Below are positions 8,801 through 17,926 of a stretch of DNA of 40,166 nt, in pieces (within the stretch, counting starts at the first letter, position 1; every line of letters starts with the position of its first letter). The stretch is from Blautia sp. Lineage in GTDB: Bacteria > Bacillota > Clostridia > Lachnospirales > Lachnospiraceae. Below the pieces are notes generated by a model. It ran no database searches, was not told the DNA's origin, and saw nothing but the letters and a program-made list of their open reading frames with translations. The stretch lies in contig JAFUCO010000056.1 of assembly GCA_017459635.1 (NCBI GenBank), forward strand, positions 1-40,166, written 5' to 3'. The translations under genes were made by a program, and so were the position numbers.

Positions 8801-10370
8801 TCTGGCTCAGCTTATATTTGACCTTAAAAATGCCAACAAGGATGCACGTATCTCAGTGAAGCTGGTGTCCGAAGCCGGAGTGGGGACAGTGGCAGCAGGT
8901 GTTGCAAAGGCAGGAGCTTCTGTTATCCTGATCTCCGGATATGACGGAGGTACCGGAGCGGCACCGCTTTCATCCATCCACAATGCCGGACTCCCGTGGG
9001 AACTGGGACTTGCGGAGACACATCAGACACTGATCGCCAACGGTCTCCGCAGCCAGGTGGTGATAGAAACTGACGGAAAACTGATGAGCGGGCGTGATAC
9101 AGTTATCGCCGCAATACTGGGGGCTGAGGAGTTCGGCTTCGCTACAGCGCCGCTTATCACGATGGGATGCGTGATGATGAGGACCTGCCAGTCGGACACA
9201 TGTCCTATGGGGGTCGCAACCCAGAATCCGGAGCTCAGGAAGCGTTTTGCAGGAAAACCGGAATACGTAGAAAACTTCATGCTGTTTACGGCCCGTCAGA
9301 TGCGTGAGATCATGGCATCTCTTGGAGTACGGTCCGTTGAGGAGCTGGTGGGCAGGACCGATCTTCTGTGCCTGAAAAAAGAGCTCTCAAAACAGGAACA
9401 AAGACTGGATCTTTCGAAGATCCTTTTGGATATGTCTTCAGTGGACAGAAAAGACGCAACCTTCCATCCGGAGAGCAGATATGACTTCAGACTGCAGGAG
9501 TCGAAGGACGAAAAAGCACTTCTTTCTTCTCAGGCTGTGCGCAGGGCTCTGGAAAAAGGTGAAAAGGCTGAAATATCAGTTCACATCAGGAATACCGACC
9601 GCACCTTCGGAACACTTCTTGGGGCGGAGATCACCCGGAAACACCCGGAAGGACTGCCTGATGACACGATCACTGTACACTGCTGTGGCGCAGGAGGGCA
9701 GAGTTTCGGGGCATTTGTGCCAAAAGGGCTCACACTGGACCTGACAGGAGACAGCAACGATTATTTCGGAAAAGGACTTTCAGGCGGAAGGCTGATACTT
9801 CACGCACCGGAAGAAGCCTCCTATGATCCCCAGGATAATATCATTGTCGGCAATGTAGCTCTTTATGGGGCTACATCCGGACAGGCGTTTATCGCGGGTA
9901 TGGCAGGTGAGAGATTCTGCATCCGCAATTCCGGGGCACACTGTGTGGTGGAGGGCGTCGGAGAACACGGCTGTGAATACATGACCGGGGGCTGCGTTGT
10001 GGTGCTTGGTTCAACAGGCAAGAACTTCGCCGCCGGGATGAGCGGAGGCACAGCCTATGTGCTGGATGAGGAAAACCGCCTGTACAGAAACCTGAATAAA
10101 CAGCTGGTAAAGATGGAGAATGTGGAGACGAAAACAGATCTCGCGGAGCTGAGAAAACTGATAGAGGCTCATGTAAAATGGACAGGTTCGAAGAAAGGCA
10201 GAGAGATCCTGGAACGGTTTGACGAGTACAAGAGCCATTTTAAGAAGATCATTCCTTCAGATTACAAGTCAATGCTCCGGCTGATCGCCAAAAACGAAGA
10301 GCAGGGCATGTCTCAGGAGGAGGCAAAGATAGAAGCTTTTAAAGAATTCATCGGAGAGGAGGGCGCGTGA
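5808..10370 (+). CDS. gltB: Glutamate synthase large (alpha) subunit
   Basis: GltB takes the amide group of glutamine and transfers it to 2-oxoglutarate to give two glutamate, using electrons from GltD. The 1520 residues follow the family plan: an N-terminal class II amidotransferase domain whose nucleophile C23 (in DNCGIGA) is normally exposed by removal of a short propeptide, a central domain, the FMN-binding synthase domain (GEGGESEERI, GAKPGEGGHLPG, ISGYDGGTGAAP), a 3Fe-4S site at C1121/C1127/C1132 (CVMMRTCQSDTC) and the C-terminal GXGXG beta-helix domain. The start at 5808 has GGAGG at 5796-5800. gltD follows with overlapping TGATG. Regulation by the leader switch at 5681-5728 fits a role in nitrogen assimilation. 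Confidence 0.98.
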   Translation: MENLFEKIQREGLYDTSFEHDNCGIGAVIDVQGRKDHRLVDDALSIVENLEHRAGKDAEGKTGDGVGILTQIPHRFFVKKLKEQGILLPEERQYGVGIFFFPQDDLEMRQARSMFEVITRKAGIRILGWRKVESDPSVLGKRARECMPNICQVFVERPSQAGQDIDFDRMLYIIRREFEQSCVSTYVPSFSCRTIVYKGMFLVRQLRTFFTDLMDPDYESAIAIVHSRFSTNTMPSWNRAHPNRLIVHNGEINTIKGNVDKMLAREETMHTSLFSEEDMTRVLPVISQSGSDSAMLDNTLEFLMMSGMELPLAAMILIPEPWAHNETLSQEERDFYQYYATMMEPWDGPASILFSDGDVMGAILDRNGLRPSRYYVMDDGRLILSSEVGVLELDESHIVKKERLHPGKMLLVDTKQKRILGDEEIKETYAKAQPFGEWLDSHLLQLSDLKIPNKKVPSFSDIERKKLQKAFGYTWENYHDGILSMALSGTEQIGSMGVDTPIAALSGTYQPLFYYFKQLFAQVTNPPIDAQREEIVTSRTVYVGKNGNLLEQKPENCHVLKINNPILTDLDLLKIQNMNQEGFRVAKVSTLFYKSTPMKRVLQHLSVEVDKAYRQGANILILSDRGVDENHVAIPSLLAVAAVHKHLVDTRKCTAMSIILESGEPCEVHHFALLLGYGASAVNPYLAHATIAELVSEELLDKDYYAAVEDYDRAILFGIVKIASKMGISTIQSYQGSKIFEAIGISEDVIQTCFTGTVSRVGGVTLQDIEKACDEQHSRAFDPLGLPSDLELTAAGRHKARSQGENHRYNPQTIHMLQRSVREGSYEEYVQYTRMVDSENTGYLRSLLDFRYPDKGIDISEVESEESIVQRFKTGAMSYGSISEEAHETLAIAMNRLHGKSNSGEGGESEERIRSAGTENDRSSAIKQVASGRFGVTSRYLVSAKEIQIKMAQGAKPGEGGHLPGKKVYPWIARTRHSTPGVSLISPPPHHDIYSIEDLAQLIFDLKNANKDARISVKLVSEAGVGTVAAGVAKAGASVILISGYDGGTGAAPLSSIHNAGLPWELGLAETHQTLIANGLRSQVVIETDGKLMSGRDTVIAAILGAEEFGFATAPLITMGCVMMRTCQSDTCPMGVATQNPELRKRFAGKPEYVENFMLFTARQMREIMASLGVRSVEELVGRTDLLCLKKELSKQEQRLDLSKILLDMSSVDRKDATFHPESRYDFRLQESKDEKALLSSQAVRRALEKGEKAEISVHIRNTDRTFGTLLGAEITRKHPEGLPDDTITVHCCGAGGQSFGAFVPKGLTLDLTGDSNDYFGKGLSGGRLILHAPEEASYDPQDNIIVGNVALYGATSGQAFIAGMAGERFCIRNSGAHCVVEGVGEHGCEYMTGGCVVVLGSTGKNFAAGMSGGTAYVLDEENRLYRNLNKQLVKMENVETKTDLAELRKLIEAHVKWTGSKKGREILERFDEYKSHFKKIIPSDYKSMLRLIAKNEEQGMSQEEAKIEAFKEFIGEEGA

Positions 10371-11854
10371 TGGGAAAGACGACAGGTTTCCTTGAATATC
10401 AAAGACAGTCAGGACCGGTGCGTCCGGAGGAAGAGCGGATCCTGGACTTCAGGGAGTTCCACTGCGCGCTGCCGTTAAACGAACAGAAAAAGCAGGCAGC
10501 ACGCTGTATGGACTGCGGAATTCCCTTCTGCCAGGCCGGTGTCATGATAAGCGGGATGGCATCCGGCTGCCCGCTTCACAATCTGGTTCCGGAGATCAAC
10601 GATCTGGTGTACCGGAGCCGGATGAACGAAGCTTATCACCGGCTTTCAATAACACACAGCTTTCCGGAATTTACAAGCCGCGTATGCCCCGCTCTCTGCG
10701 AGGCCGCATGCACCTGCGGACTGCATGATGATCCGGTGTCCACAAAGGAAAATGAGAGAGCCGTGATCGAATATGCCTTTATGAATGGTCTGGCTGTCGA
10801 ACCGGTGCCGGAGATCCGCACCGGGAAGAAGATAGCCGTGGTAGGGAGCGGACCTGCAGGACTCTCAGCAGCCCAGCTGCTTAACCGCAGGGGACATGAG
10901 GTGACCGTATATGAAAGAAGCGACCGGGTCGGAGGGCTTCTAATGTATGGGATCCCGAATATGAAGCTGGATAAAAGCATCATCGACCGGCGTGTAAGTC
11001 TGATGGAGAAAGCCGGTGTCAGGTTTATCGTGAACGCGGATGTAGGAAGAACGATTCCTTCCGAGACGCTCCTGAAGGAATATGACAGTGTGGTTCTGGC
11101 ATGCGGCGCATCCAGGGCCAGGGATATTGCTGTCCCGGGACGGGATGCAAAGGGAATATTCCTGGCGGTGGATTTTCTCGGCAAAGTCACAAAACAGCTG
11201 CTTGATACGGATTTTCAGAAAGCTCCCTTAGAGCTTGCCAAAGGCAAGGATGTAATTGTAATCGGCGGTGGAGACACCGGAAATGACTGCGTTGGAACCT
11301 GCATCCGCCTTGGCGCGAAAAGCATTACACAGCTTGAGATGATGCCGGCACCGCCCGCAGTGAGGGAAGAACGGAACCCGTGGCCTGAATGGCCGAGGAT
11401 CCTTAAGACCGATTATGGCCAGGAGGAGGCCATACGGGTGTTCGGGGCAGATCCGAGAGTGTATCAGACTACAGTGAAAGAATTTATCAAGGATAAGAAG
11501 GGACACTTGAAGGAAGCTGTGCTTATCTCTCTTTCCCCGAAGAAAGATGAGGCTACAGGGAGGATCAGGATGGTTCCCGCGGAGGGGACCGAGCGAAGAG
11601 TAAAAGCGCAGCTTGTGCTGATCGCGGCCGGATTTCTGGGAAGCGAAGAGTATGTGACCGGGAGCTTTGGTGTAGAGACAGACGCCCGAACCAATGTGAA
11701 AACAGCACCTGGTGGATATAGTACATCGAAAGAAAAGGTCTTCACAGCCGGAGACATGCACCGGGGACAGTCGCTGGTGGTGTGGGCGATCGCGGAAGGA
11801 CGAAACGCAGCGAGGGCAGTGGATGAGGCACTGATGGGATATAGTAATCTTTAA
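10370..11854 (+). CDS. gltD: Glutamate synthase small (beta) subunit
   Basis: GltD is the NADPH-dependent FAD oxidoreductase that feeds electrons to GltB. In this 494-residue protein the N-terminal cysteine clusters for two 4Fe-4S centres are visible (CMDCGIPFCQ, CPLHN, CPALCEAACTC), then the FAD-binding VVGSGPAGLSAA motif near residue 150 and the NADPH-binding VIGGGDTGNDCVG motif near residue 300. A GTG at 10367 would add one codon; I prefer the ATG at 10370, which overlaps the gltB stop and has GGAGG 8 nt upstream. Translational coupling with gltB is likely, giving matched subunit amounts. Confidence 0.97.
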   Translation: MGKTTGFLEYQRQSGPVRPEEERILDFREFHCALPLNEQKKQAARCMDCGIPFCQAGVMISGMASGCPLHNLVPEINDLVYRSRMNEAYHRLSITHSFPEFTSRVCPALCEAACTCGLHDDPVSTKENERAVIEYAFMNGLAVEPVPEIRTGKKIAVVGSGPAGLSAAQLLNRRGHEVTVYERSDRVGGLLMYGIPNMKLDKSIIDRRVSLMEKAGVRFIVNADVGRTIPSETLLKEYDSVVLACGASRARDIAVPGRDAKGIFLAVDFLGKVTKQLLDTDFQKAPLELAKGKDVIVIGGGDTGNDCVGTCIRLGAKSITQLEMMPAPPAVREERNPWPEWPRILKTDYGQEEAIRVFGADPRVYQTTVKEFIKDKKGHLKEAVLISLSPKKDEATGRIRMVPAEGTERRVKAQLVLIAAGFLGSEEYVTGSFGVETDARTNVKTAPGGYSTSKEKVFTAGDMHRGQSLVVWAIAEGRNAARAVDEALMGYSNL

Positions 11855-11913
11855 AGCGGGACAGGAAATTTATACCATATTCATATGAGAGTATCTGCTT
11901 TTCAAGAGTCTGT

Positions 11914-12091
11914 GTATCTGTTCAGAACCTGAACAGTTACAGGTCGTTCTCTATATGAGAGGGTTGGGAAACCGAGAATGTTTTTCTTTCAACTTTGTCT
12001 TCCATGTTTCGTTTTCAGGATGATATACTATATTTCGAGAATCTGTTCTTTTGAATTCAAAAGATTCTTTGTTACTGTTCTGAACAGATAC
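11914..12091. repeat. Inverted-repeat-bounded element before dapL
   Basis: GTATCTGTTCAGAAC (11914-11928) and its exact complement GTTCTGAACAGATAC (12077-12091) bound 178 bp. Inside is the 16-bp palindrome CTTTTGAATTCAAAAG flanked by GAATC/GATTC. The ends resemble those of the elements at 34554-34708 and 36407-36538. No ORF is present. The element fills most of the 272-nt gltD-dapL gap, so the dapL promoter may lie within it. Confidence 0.75.
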
Positions 12092-12126
12092 CATACTTTT
12101 TAAAAATGATGAAAAGAGGAATGGAT

Positions 12127-13341
12127 ATGGTTAAAGTAAATAAGAATTATCTGAAGCTTCCGGGTAGCTATCTTTTTTCTACGATAGGGAAAAAGGTCCG
12201 GGAATACTCTCAGGCTCATCCGGACGCACATATCATCCGGCTTGGGATCGGAGATGTTACGCAGCCTCTGGCACCGGCCGTAATAACAGCGCTGCATGGT
12301 GCGGTGGATGAGATGGGAAAAGCCGAGAGCTTCAGGGGATATGCCCCGGATCTTGGGTACGATTTTCTTCGGAAGGTGATTTCAGATAAGGATTACAAGG
12401 CGAGAGGTTGTGACATCTCACCGGATGAGATATTTGTGTCCGACGGGGCTAAGTGTGACTGCGGAAATATACAGGAAATATTCGGGGCAGAGAACACCAT
12501 CGCGGTATGTGATCCGGTGTACCCGGTATATGTGGATTCAAATGTTATGGCCGGGAGGACGGGAGAATATGATGCCGAAAGCGGGAAGTTCCACAATGTG
12601 ATCTATCTTCCCTGTACGGCAGAAAATGACTTTGCGCCTGAGATGCCGGAAGAGGTGCCTGATCTGATCTACCTTTGCTTCCCGAATAACCCGACAGGGG
12701 CTGTCATAACGAAGGACAGGCTGCAGAAATGGGTAGACTATGCCAATGATCATGGCTCGGTGATTCTGTATGATGCCGCATATGAAGCTTATATTTCGGA
12801 GGAAGGGATACCTCACAGTATCTATGAATGTGAAGGAGCGAAAACCTGTGCGATAGAATTCCGCTCCTTCTCAAAGACAGCAGGCTTTACAGGGCTGCGG
12901 CTGGGATTTACTGTGGTGCCCTTTGATCTTTCTGTTGAAGGAGTGTCTTTACATACCCTGTGGGCACGCCGACATGGAACTAAATATAACGGTGCCCCAT
13001 ATATAGTACAGAGAGCCGGCGCGGCAGTATATTCGGCAGAGGGCAGGCAGCAGGTGCTTAAGCAGGTTGCGTACTATATGGAAAACGCGACTGTCATAAA
13101 AGACGGACTTCTAAAGGCCGGATATGAAGCCTCGGGAGGAGTCAATGCCCCGTATATCTGGCTGAGAACGCCCGGATCAATGACAAGCTGGGAGTTCTTT
13201 GACTATCTTCTTTCAGAAGCAAACGTGGTCGGCACACCCGGCTCCGGATTTGGCCCGCACGGAGAACACTACTTCCGTCTGACAGCCTTCGGAACAAGGG
13301 AGAGCACCATAGAAGCCATGGAAAGGATCAGGAAACTATAA
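12127..13341 (+). CDS. dapL: LL-diaminopimelate aminotransferase
   Basis: DapL converts tetrahydrodipicolinate directly to LL-diaminopimelate with glutamate as amino donor, a short lysine/peptidoglycan route found in many Clostridia, plants and chlamydiae. The 404-residue protein is a class I/II PLP aminotransferase with the DapL start [15 protein letters not shown], the [10 protein letters not shown] motif, and the PLP-binding K250 in [13 protein letters not shown] chose ATG 12127 because GAGG lies 7 nt upstream and the resulting N-terminus matches the family; ATGs at 12106 and 12121 are less likely. Placement behind gltBD makes sense, since glutamate is its amino donor, but the 272-nt gap suggests a separate transcript. 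Confidence 0.95.
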   Translation: MVKVNKNYLKLPGSYLFSTIGKKVREYSQAHPDAHIIRLGIGDVTQPLAPAVITALHGAVDEMGKAESFRGYAPDLGYDFLRKVISDKDYKARGCDISPDEIFVSDGAKCDCGNIQEIFGAENTIAVCDPVYPVYVDSNVMAGRTGEYDAESGKFHNVIYLPCTAENDFAPEMPEEVPDLIYLCFPNNPTGAVITKDRLQKWVDYANDHGSVILYDAAYEAYISEEGIPHSIYECEGAKTCAIEFRSFSKTAGFTGLRLGFTVVPFDLSVEGVSLHTLWARRHGTKYNGAPYIVQRAGAAVYSAEGRQQVLKQVAYYMENATVIKDGLLKAGYEASGGVNAPYIWLRTPGSMTSWEFFDYLLSEANVVGTPGSGFGPHGEHYFRLTAFGTRESTIEAMERIRKL

Positions 13342-13353
13342 GGGGCTGTAAAA

Positions 13354-13380
13354 ATAAGACAGAGAACCGTCCCCTTCTTA
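13354..13380. repeat. GACGGTTCTCTGTC-family repeat after dapL, copy 1
   Basis: ATAAGACAGAGAACCGTCCC followed by CTTCTTA, starting 12 nt after the dapL stop. It is one of two direct copies in this spacer. Confidence 0.85.
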
Positions 13381-13423
13381 CTATGGCTGTTTATGGCAGG
13401 TGAGAGTATTATTATTGGTAGTA

Positions 13424-13451
13424 ATAAGACAGAGAACCGTCCCCTGTCTTA
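13424..13451. repeat. GACGGTTCTCTGTC-family repeat before pyrG, copy 2
   Basis: ATAAGACAGAGAACCGTCCC followed by CTGTCTTA, in the same direction as copy 1 and 70 nt further on. TAAGACAG/CTGTCTTA outer complementarity could form a hairpin. Confidence 0.85.
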
Positions 13452-13457
13452 TCCTGA

Positions 13458-15080
<1,623 letters not shown>

Positions 15081-15086
15081 GACGGT

Positions 15087-15180
15087 GGACGGTTCTCTAA
15101 GACAGGGGACGGTTCTCTGTCTTATCAATAAAAATAAGACAGAGAACCGTCCCCTGTCTTAGAGAACCGTCCCCTGTCTT
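15087..15180. repeat. 39-bp perfect palindrome of GACGGTTCTCTGTC repeats
   Basis: Left arm 15087-15125 and right arm 15134-15172 are perfect complements across 39 bases with an 8-nt loop; 15173-15180 adds a further partial copy. It occupies nearly all of the space between pyrG and the GS-like gene and contains no promoter that I can recognise. It could end the pyrG transcript, though no T-run follows. Confidence 0.9.
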
Positions 15181-15195
15181 ACTCGGAGGAAAAAA

Positions 15196-16368
15196 ATGGA
15201 ATATACAGTAGATGAGGTAATGAAGTACATAGAGGAAGAGGATGCCAAGTTTATCCGCCTGGCTTTCCGTGATGCATTCGGTGTGCAGAAAAACATATCC
15301 GTGATGCCGGGAGAAATAAAGAAAGCGTTTGAACATGGGGTGCCGATCAATGCCAGGGCTATAGCGGGCTTTGAGGACTGTCCTTATGCATCGCTGCTGC
15401 TGAAACCGGATTCTTCAACACTGGCTGTCCTTCCGTGGAGGCCGGACAGCGGCCGGGTGCTGCGGATGTTCTGCGATGTGTATACACCGGATGGAGAAGT
15501 GTATCCGTCTGACACCAGGGCTATTCTCAAAAGAGCTGTGGCTAAGGCTGAAGAGGCCGGCATAGAGTTCCGTTTTGGTACTGAGACAGAATTCTATCTG
15601 TTCCGCAAGGATGATGAGGGAAACCCCACAAAAATCCCTTATGACAATGCCGGGTATATGGATATCGCTCCGCTTGACCGCTGCGAGAATGTCCGCAGGG
15701 AGATAGACCTTACCATTGAGCAGATGGGGCTGACTCCGGAACGCTCTCATCATGAGCGCGGACCGGGGCAGAATGAGATCGATTTTCATTATGGTAAGCC
15801 ATTAAAAGCAGCAGATCAGATGATAACCTTCAAGATGGTAGTCAGTATCATTGCCGACAGGTGCGGCCTTACAGCAGACTTTTCACCGCTGCCTCTCCCG
15901 GGGCAGCCGGGGAACGGTTACCATATTAATATATACGCTGTGGATAAGAACGGGGACGATGTGGTCAGATATGCTGCGGCCGGAATCATAGATAAGATCC
16001 GGGACATTACTCTGTTCCTGAATCCTTCCGAGGCATCCTATTCACGTTTCGGCAGCAATATGGCACCTGACAGGGTCAACTGGTCAAGCGCCGGGAAATC
16101 GGAGCTTATGTATATTGAGAACTATCGAGGGAAGATCAGGGCAGAGCTGCGCTCCCCGGATGCTTCCGGAAATCCGTATCTTGTATATGCACTGCTGATA
16201 CATGCAGGCCTTCTGGGAATCGAAAAGAAGCTTGAATTGCCGGAAGAGATGGATGAAAAAGGGCCGCTTCTTCCGGGATCACTGAAAGAAGCCAGGAGGA
16301 TCTCTGCAGAAAGCAGTTTTGTACGGGACATCGTACCGGAAGGTATTCTTCGCAAATACACAACCTGA
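15196..16368 (+). CDS. Divergent, short glutamine-synthetase-like protein
   Basis: A 390-residue member of the GS-I superfamily (canonical GS-I is about 440-470). Kept: the beta-grasp start, the metal-ligand set E130/E132 (GTETEF), E187 (HHERGPGQ), E194 (NEIDF), H243 (GNGYH) and E317 (RAELRSPD), plus NPYL. Changed by hand alignment to Bacillus and Salmonella GlnA: the SD carrying the ammonium-site Asp (Asp50) is A65-S66; the flap Glu region GYEAP reads SNMAP; NRS...IRIP reads GKS...MYIE, so two glutamate/ATP Arg become K301 and Y306. The usual C-terminal helix that locks the two rings is absent. GGAGG at 15184-15188 supports the start. The ANTAR gene follows after 33 nt. It may be a GS with altered chemistry or a ligand-sensing pseudoenzyme; gene name glnA is therefore withheld. 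Confidence 0.85.
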   Translation: MEYTVDEVMKYIEEEDAKFIRLAFRDAFGVQKNISVMPGEIKKAFEHGVPINARAIAGFEDCPYASLLLKPDSSTLAVLPWRPDSGRVLRMFCDVYTPDGEVYPSDTRAILKRAVAKAEEAGIEFRFGTETEFYLFRKDDEGNPTKIPYDNAGYMDIAPLDRCENVRREIDLTIEQMGLTPERSHHERGPGQNEIDFHYGKPLKAADQMITFKMVVSIIADRCGLTADFSPLPLPGQPGNGYHINIYAVDKNGDDVVRYAAAGIIDKIRDITLFLNPSEASYSRFGSNMAPDRVNWSSAGKSELMYIENYRGKIRAELRSPDASGNPYLVYALLIHAGLLGIEKKLELPEEMDEKGPLLPGSLKEARRISAESSFVRDIVPEGILRKYTT

Positions 16369-16401
16369 ACAGGATTTTATTTGGTTGACAGGGGGAAACA
16401 T

Positions 16402-16980
16402 ATGCCCGGAAGTACAGACAGAATAAGCTCCATTTTGATCGTTTCAGGTTCGGAGCAGTTTACGGCTATATTTAAAAAAGTTCTGTCCAGAAAAGGGATC
16501 ATGAGGTTAGACACCGCTAAAAGCGCTGCGTCTGCCAGACGCCGTGTGCTTGAGACACCCTATGATATAGTGGTGATAAACAGTCCGCTGCAGGAGGAAT
16601 TCGGGCATGACCTGGCACGTGACGTTTCTGAAAAAGGAAATACTTCAGTGCTGATGGTGGTTCCTTCAGAGGTGTACGAGACCGTAATGGAGAATGTGAC
16701 AGACTATGGGATACTGGTGATTTCAAAGCCTTTGTCAGGAAGCATGGCAGATAAGACAGTGCGATTCCTGATTGCAGGCCAGAAACGTTATCTAAGACTG
16801 GAAAAGAGAGTAAGAACGCTGGAAGAGAAGATGGAGGAATTGAGGATAGTGAGCAAAGCCAAACTGTTCCTGATAGAACAGAAACATATGACAGAAGAAG
16901 AGGCGCATCGCTATATAGGAAAACAGGCAATGGATCACGGAGTTTCCAGAAGACGGATCGCCGAACAGATACTGGAGTAA
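16402..16980 (+). CDS. ANTAR-domain antitermination regulator with degenerate receiver
   Basis: The 192-residue protein has an N-terminal receiver-like domain (about 8-120), a coiled-coil linker (130-150) and a C-terminal ANTAR RNA-binding domain (about 150-192: AKLFLIEQKHMTEEEAHRYI, KQAMDHGVSRRRIAEQIL). ANTAR domains bind paired hexaloop hairpins in nascent RNA and prevent termination. The receiver lacks the acidic pair (VSGS instead of VDD) and has N60 where the phospho-accepting Asp should be, though K109 is kept, so control is probably not by phosphorylation. ATG 16402 with GGGGG 7 nt upstream is preferred to the TTG at 16381. Its position behind a GS-like gene parallels NitR-type regulators of clostridia. 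The carA and gltB leaders are its likely targets. Confidence 0.9.
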   Translation: MPGSTDRISSILIVSGSEQFTAIFKKVLSRKGIMRLDTAKSAASARRRVLETPYDIVVINSPLQEEFGHDLARDVSEKGNTSVLMVVPSEVYETVMENVTDYGILVISKPLSGSMADKTVRFLIAGQKRYLRLEKRVRTLEEKMEELRIVSKAKLFLIEQKHMTEEEAHRYIGKQAMDHGVSRRRIAEQILE

Positions 16981-16997
16981 ACACAGGGGTGGTGAAC

Positions 16998-17050
16998 ACA
17001 GGGGAGGGTTCTCTGTGCGCTAAGAAAGTGCACAGAGAACCCTCCCCTGT
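16998..17050. terminator. Repeat-derived hairpin after the ANTAR gene
   Basis: ACAGGGGAGGGTTCTCTGTGC (16998-17018, 21 bases, first base A) is exactly complementary to 17030-17050, with an 11-nt loop. It is a variant of the GACGGTTCTCTGTC family with GAGGGTTC in place of GACGGTTC, the compensating change being present in both arms. A terminator role for the GS-like/ANTAR operon is plausible, followed only by CTTA. Confidence 0.7.
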
Positions 17051-17070
17051 CTTACGGGTGAAAATAATAC

Positions 17071-17099
17071 TTGAAAATACACGCCTTGCGTGATATACT
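17071..17099 (+). promoter_or_regulatory. Promoter of the small HTH gene, predicted leaderless start
   Basis: TTGAAA (17071-17076), a 17-nt spacer and TATACT (17094-17099). Seven bases separate the -10 box from the ATG at 17107, the same arrangement as hicA. Confidence 0.7.
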
Positions 17100-17106
17100 C
17101 TTTGAC

Positions 17107-17334
17107 ATGAATACAAGAGAAGAACTTATTAATTTAAAAGAAAAAACGGGAATGAACTGGAAGAAGATGTCGGAGTATTACGGGATACCTTACAGGACCA
17201 TACAGGACTGGCATATGGGGAAACGTAATATGCCGGAGTATCTGCTCAGGCTTATGATCTACAAAGCCGAGATTGAGATAATCTCCAAGAGACAGGATAC
17301 ACTTAAAACGGGAACTGAGGAGGAGATGCAATGA
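17107..17334 (+). CDS. Small helix-turn-helix protein (XRE-like, antitoxin-like)
   Basis: A 75-residue protein with an HTH of the form LKEKTGMNWKKMSEYYGIPY then RTIQDWHMGKRNMPEYLLRL, as found in many short clostridial HTH proteins that serve as antitoxins or DNA-binding regulators. No toxin-like gene adjoins it: the next gene, 89 nt on, is a GNAT acetyltransferase, which could in principle be a partner but shows no special relation. The start at 17107 is chosen because the upstream TTG lies inside the -35 box. There is no ribosome-binding site, consistent with a leaderless message. Its specific target is unknown. Confidence 0.7.
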   Translation: MNTREELINLKEKTGMNWKKMSEYYGIPYRTIQDWHMGKRNMPEYLLRLMIYKAEIEIISKRQDTLKTGTEEEMQ

Positions 17335-17422
17335 TATCTGCTGAAGGGCAGAAGCCGTAAAATCTTTGCTCCTTAGATGATCGCGGGAGAATTGAAACAT
17401 GTAATACTGACAGGGAGGTATA

Positions 17423-17926
17423 ATGAAGATTCGAAAGACGACGGAGGAGGATTTTGTACGGGTAATGGAGATCTATGCGGCTGCGCGGGACTTCATGGCG
17501 AGGACGGGGAATCCAAACCAGTGGGGGCTGACACACTGGCCTCCTGAAGCATTGATCCATGATGACATCAAAGAGGGCAGCAGCTATGTGTGTGTAAATG
17601 ATGACGGAAAAGTCGTTGCCGTATTTTACTACGTACAGGGGAAGGATATCGAACCTATATACCGCGATATTACTGAGGGCGCCTGGCTTAATGACAGTGC
17701 TTACGGAGTGATCCACAGGATCGCTTCAGACGGTACTGAAAAAGGAATTGGCAGGTTCTGCATAAACTGGGCGTCAAAGCAGTGCAGTCATCTTCGTATA
17801 GACACACATCCGGACAATAAGGTTATGCAGAATCTTCTGTCCGGTCTGGGTTTTGTGCGGTGCGGAATCGTACATGTTGAAGAGGATGATCATCCGAGAT
17901 ATGCCTACGAAAGGATACAGGTGTGA
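17423..17926 (+). CDS. GNAT-family N-acetyltransferase
   Basis: The 167-residue protein starts with the common GNAT motif [18 protein letters not shown] and carries the acetyl-CoA-binding region [11 protein letters not shown] (motif A-like), then [20 protein letters not shown] and FVRCGIV near the C-terminus, typical of RimI-like single-domain acyltransferases. It transfers an acetyl group from acetyl-CoA to an amine; the substrate cannot be told. GGGAGG lies before the ATG. The stop overlaps the GTG start of recQ by 4 nt, so the two are probably co-translated. The presence upstream of RecQ is probably incidental. Confidence 0.85.
   Translation: MKIRKTTEEDFVRVMEIYAAARDFMARTGNPNQWGLTHWPPEALIHDDIKEGSSYVCVNDDGKVVAVFYYVQGKDIEPIYRDITEGAWLNDSAYGVIHRIASDGTEKGIGRFCINWASKQCSHLRIDTHPDNKVMQNLLSGLGFVRCGIVHVEEDDHPRYAYERIQV

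Noticed and set aside
13354-13451. Direct repeats as a CRISPR array
   Set aside because: Only two copies with one 43-nt gap, and the same unit is scattered between genes all over the window as inverted pairs; no cas genes.
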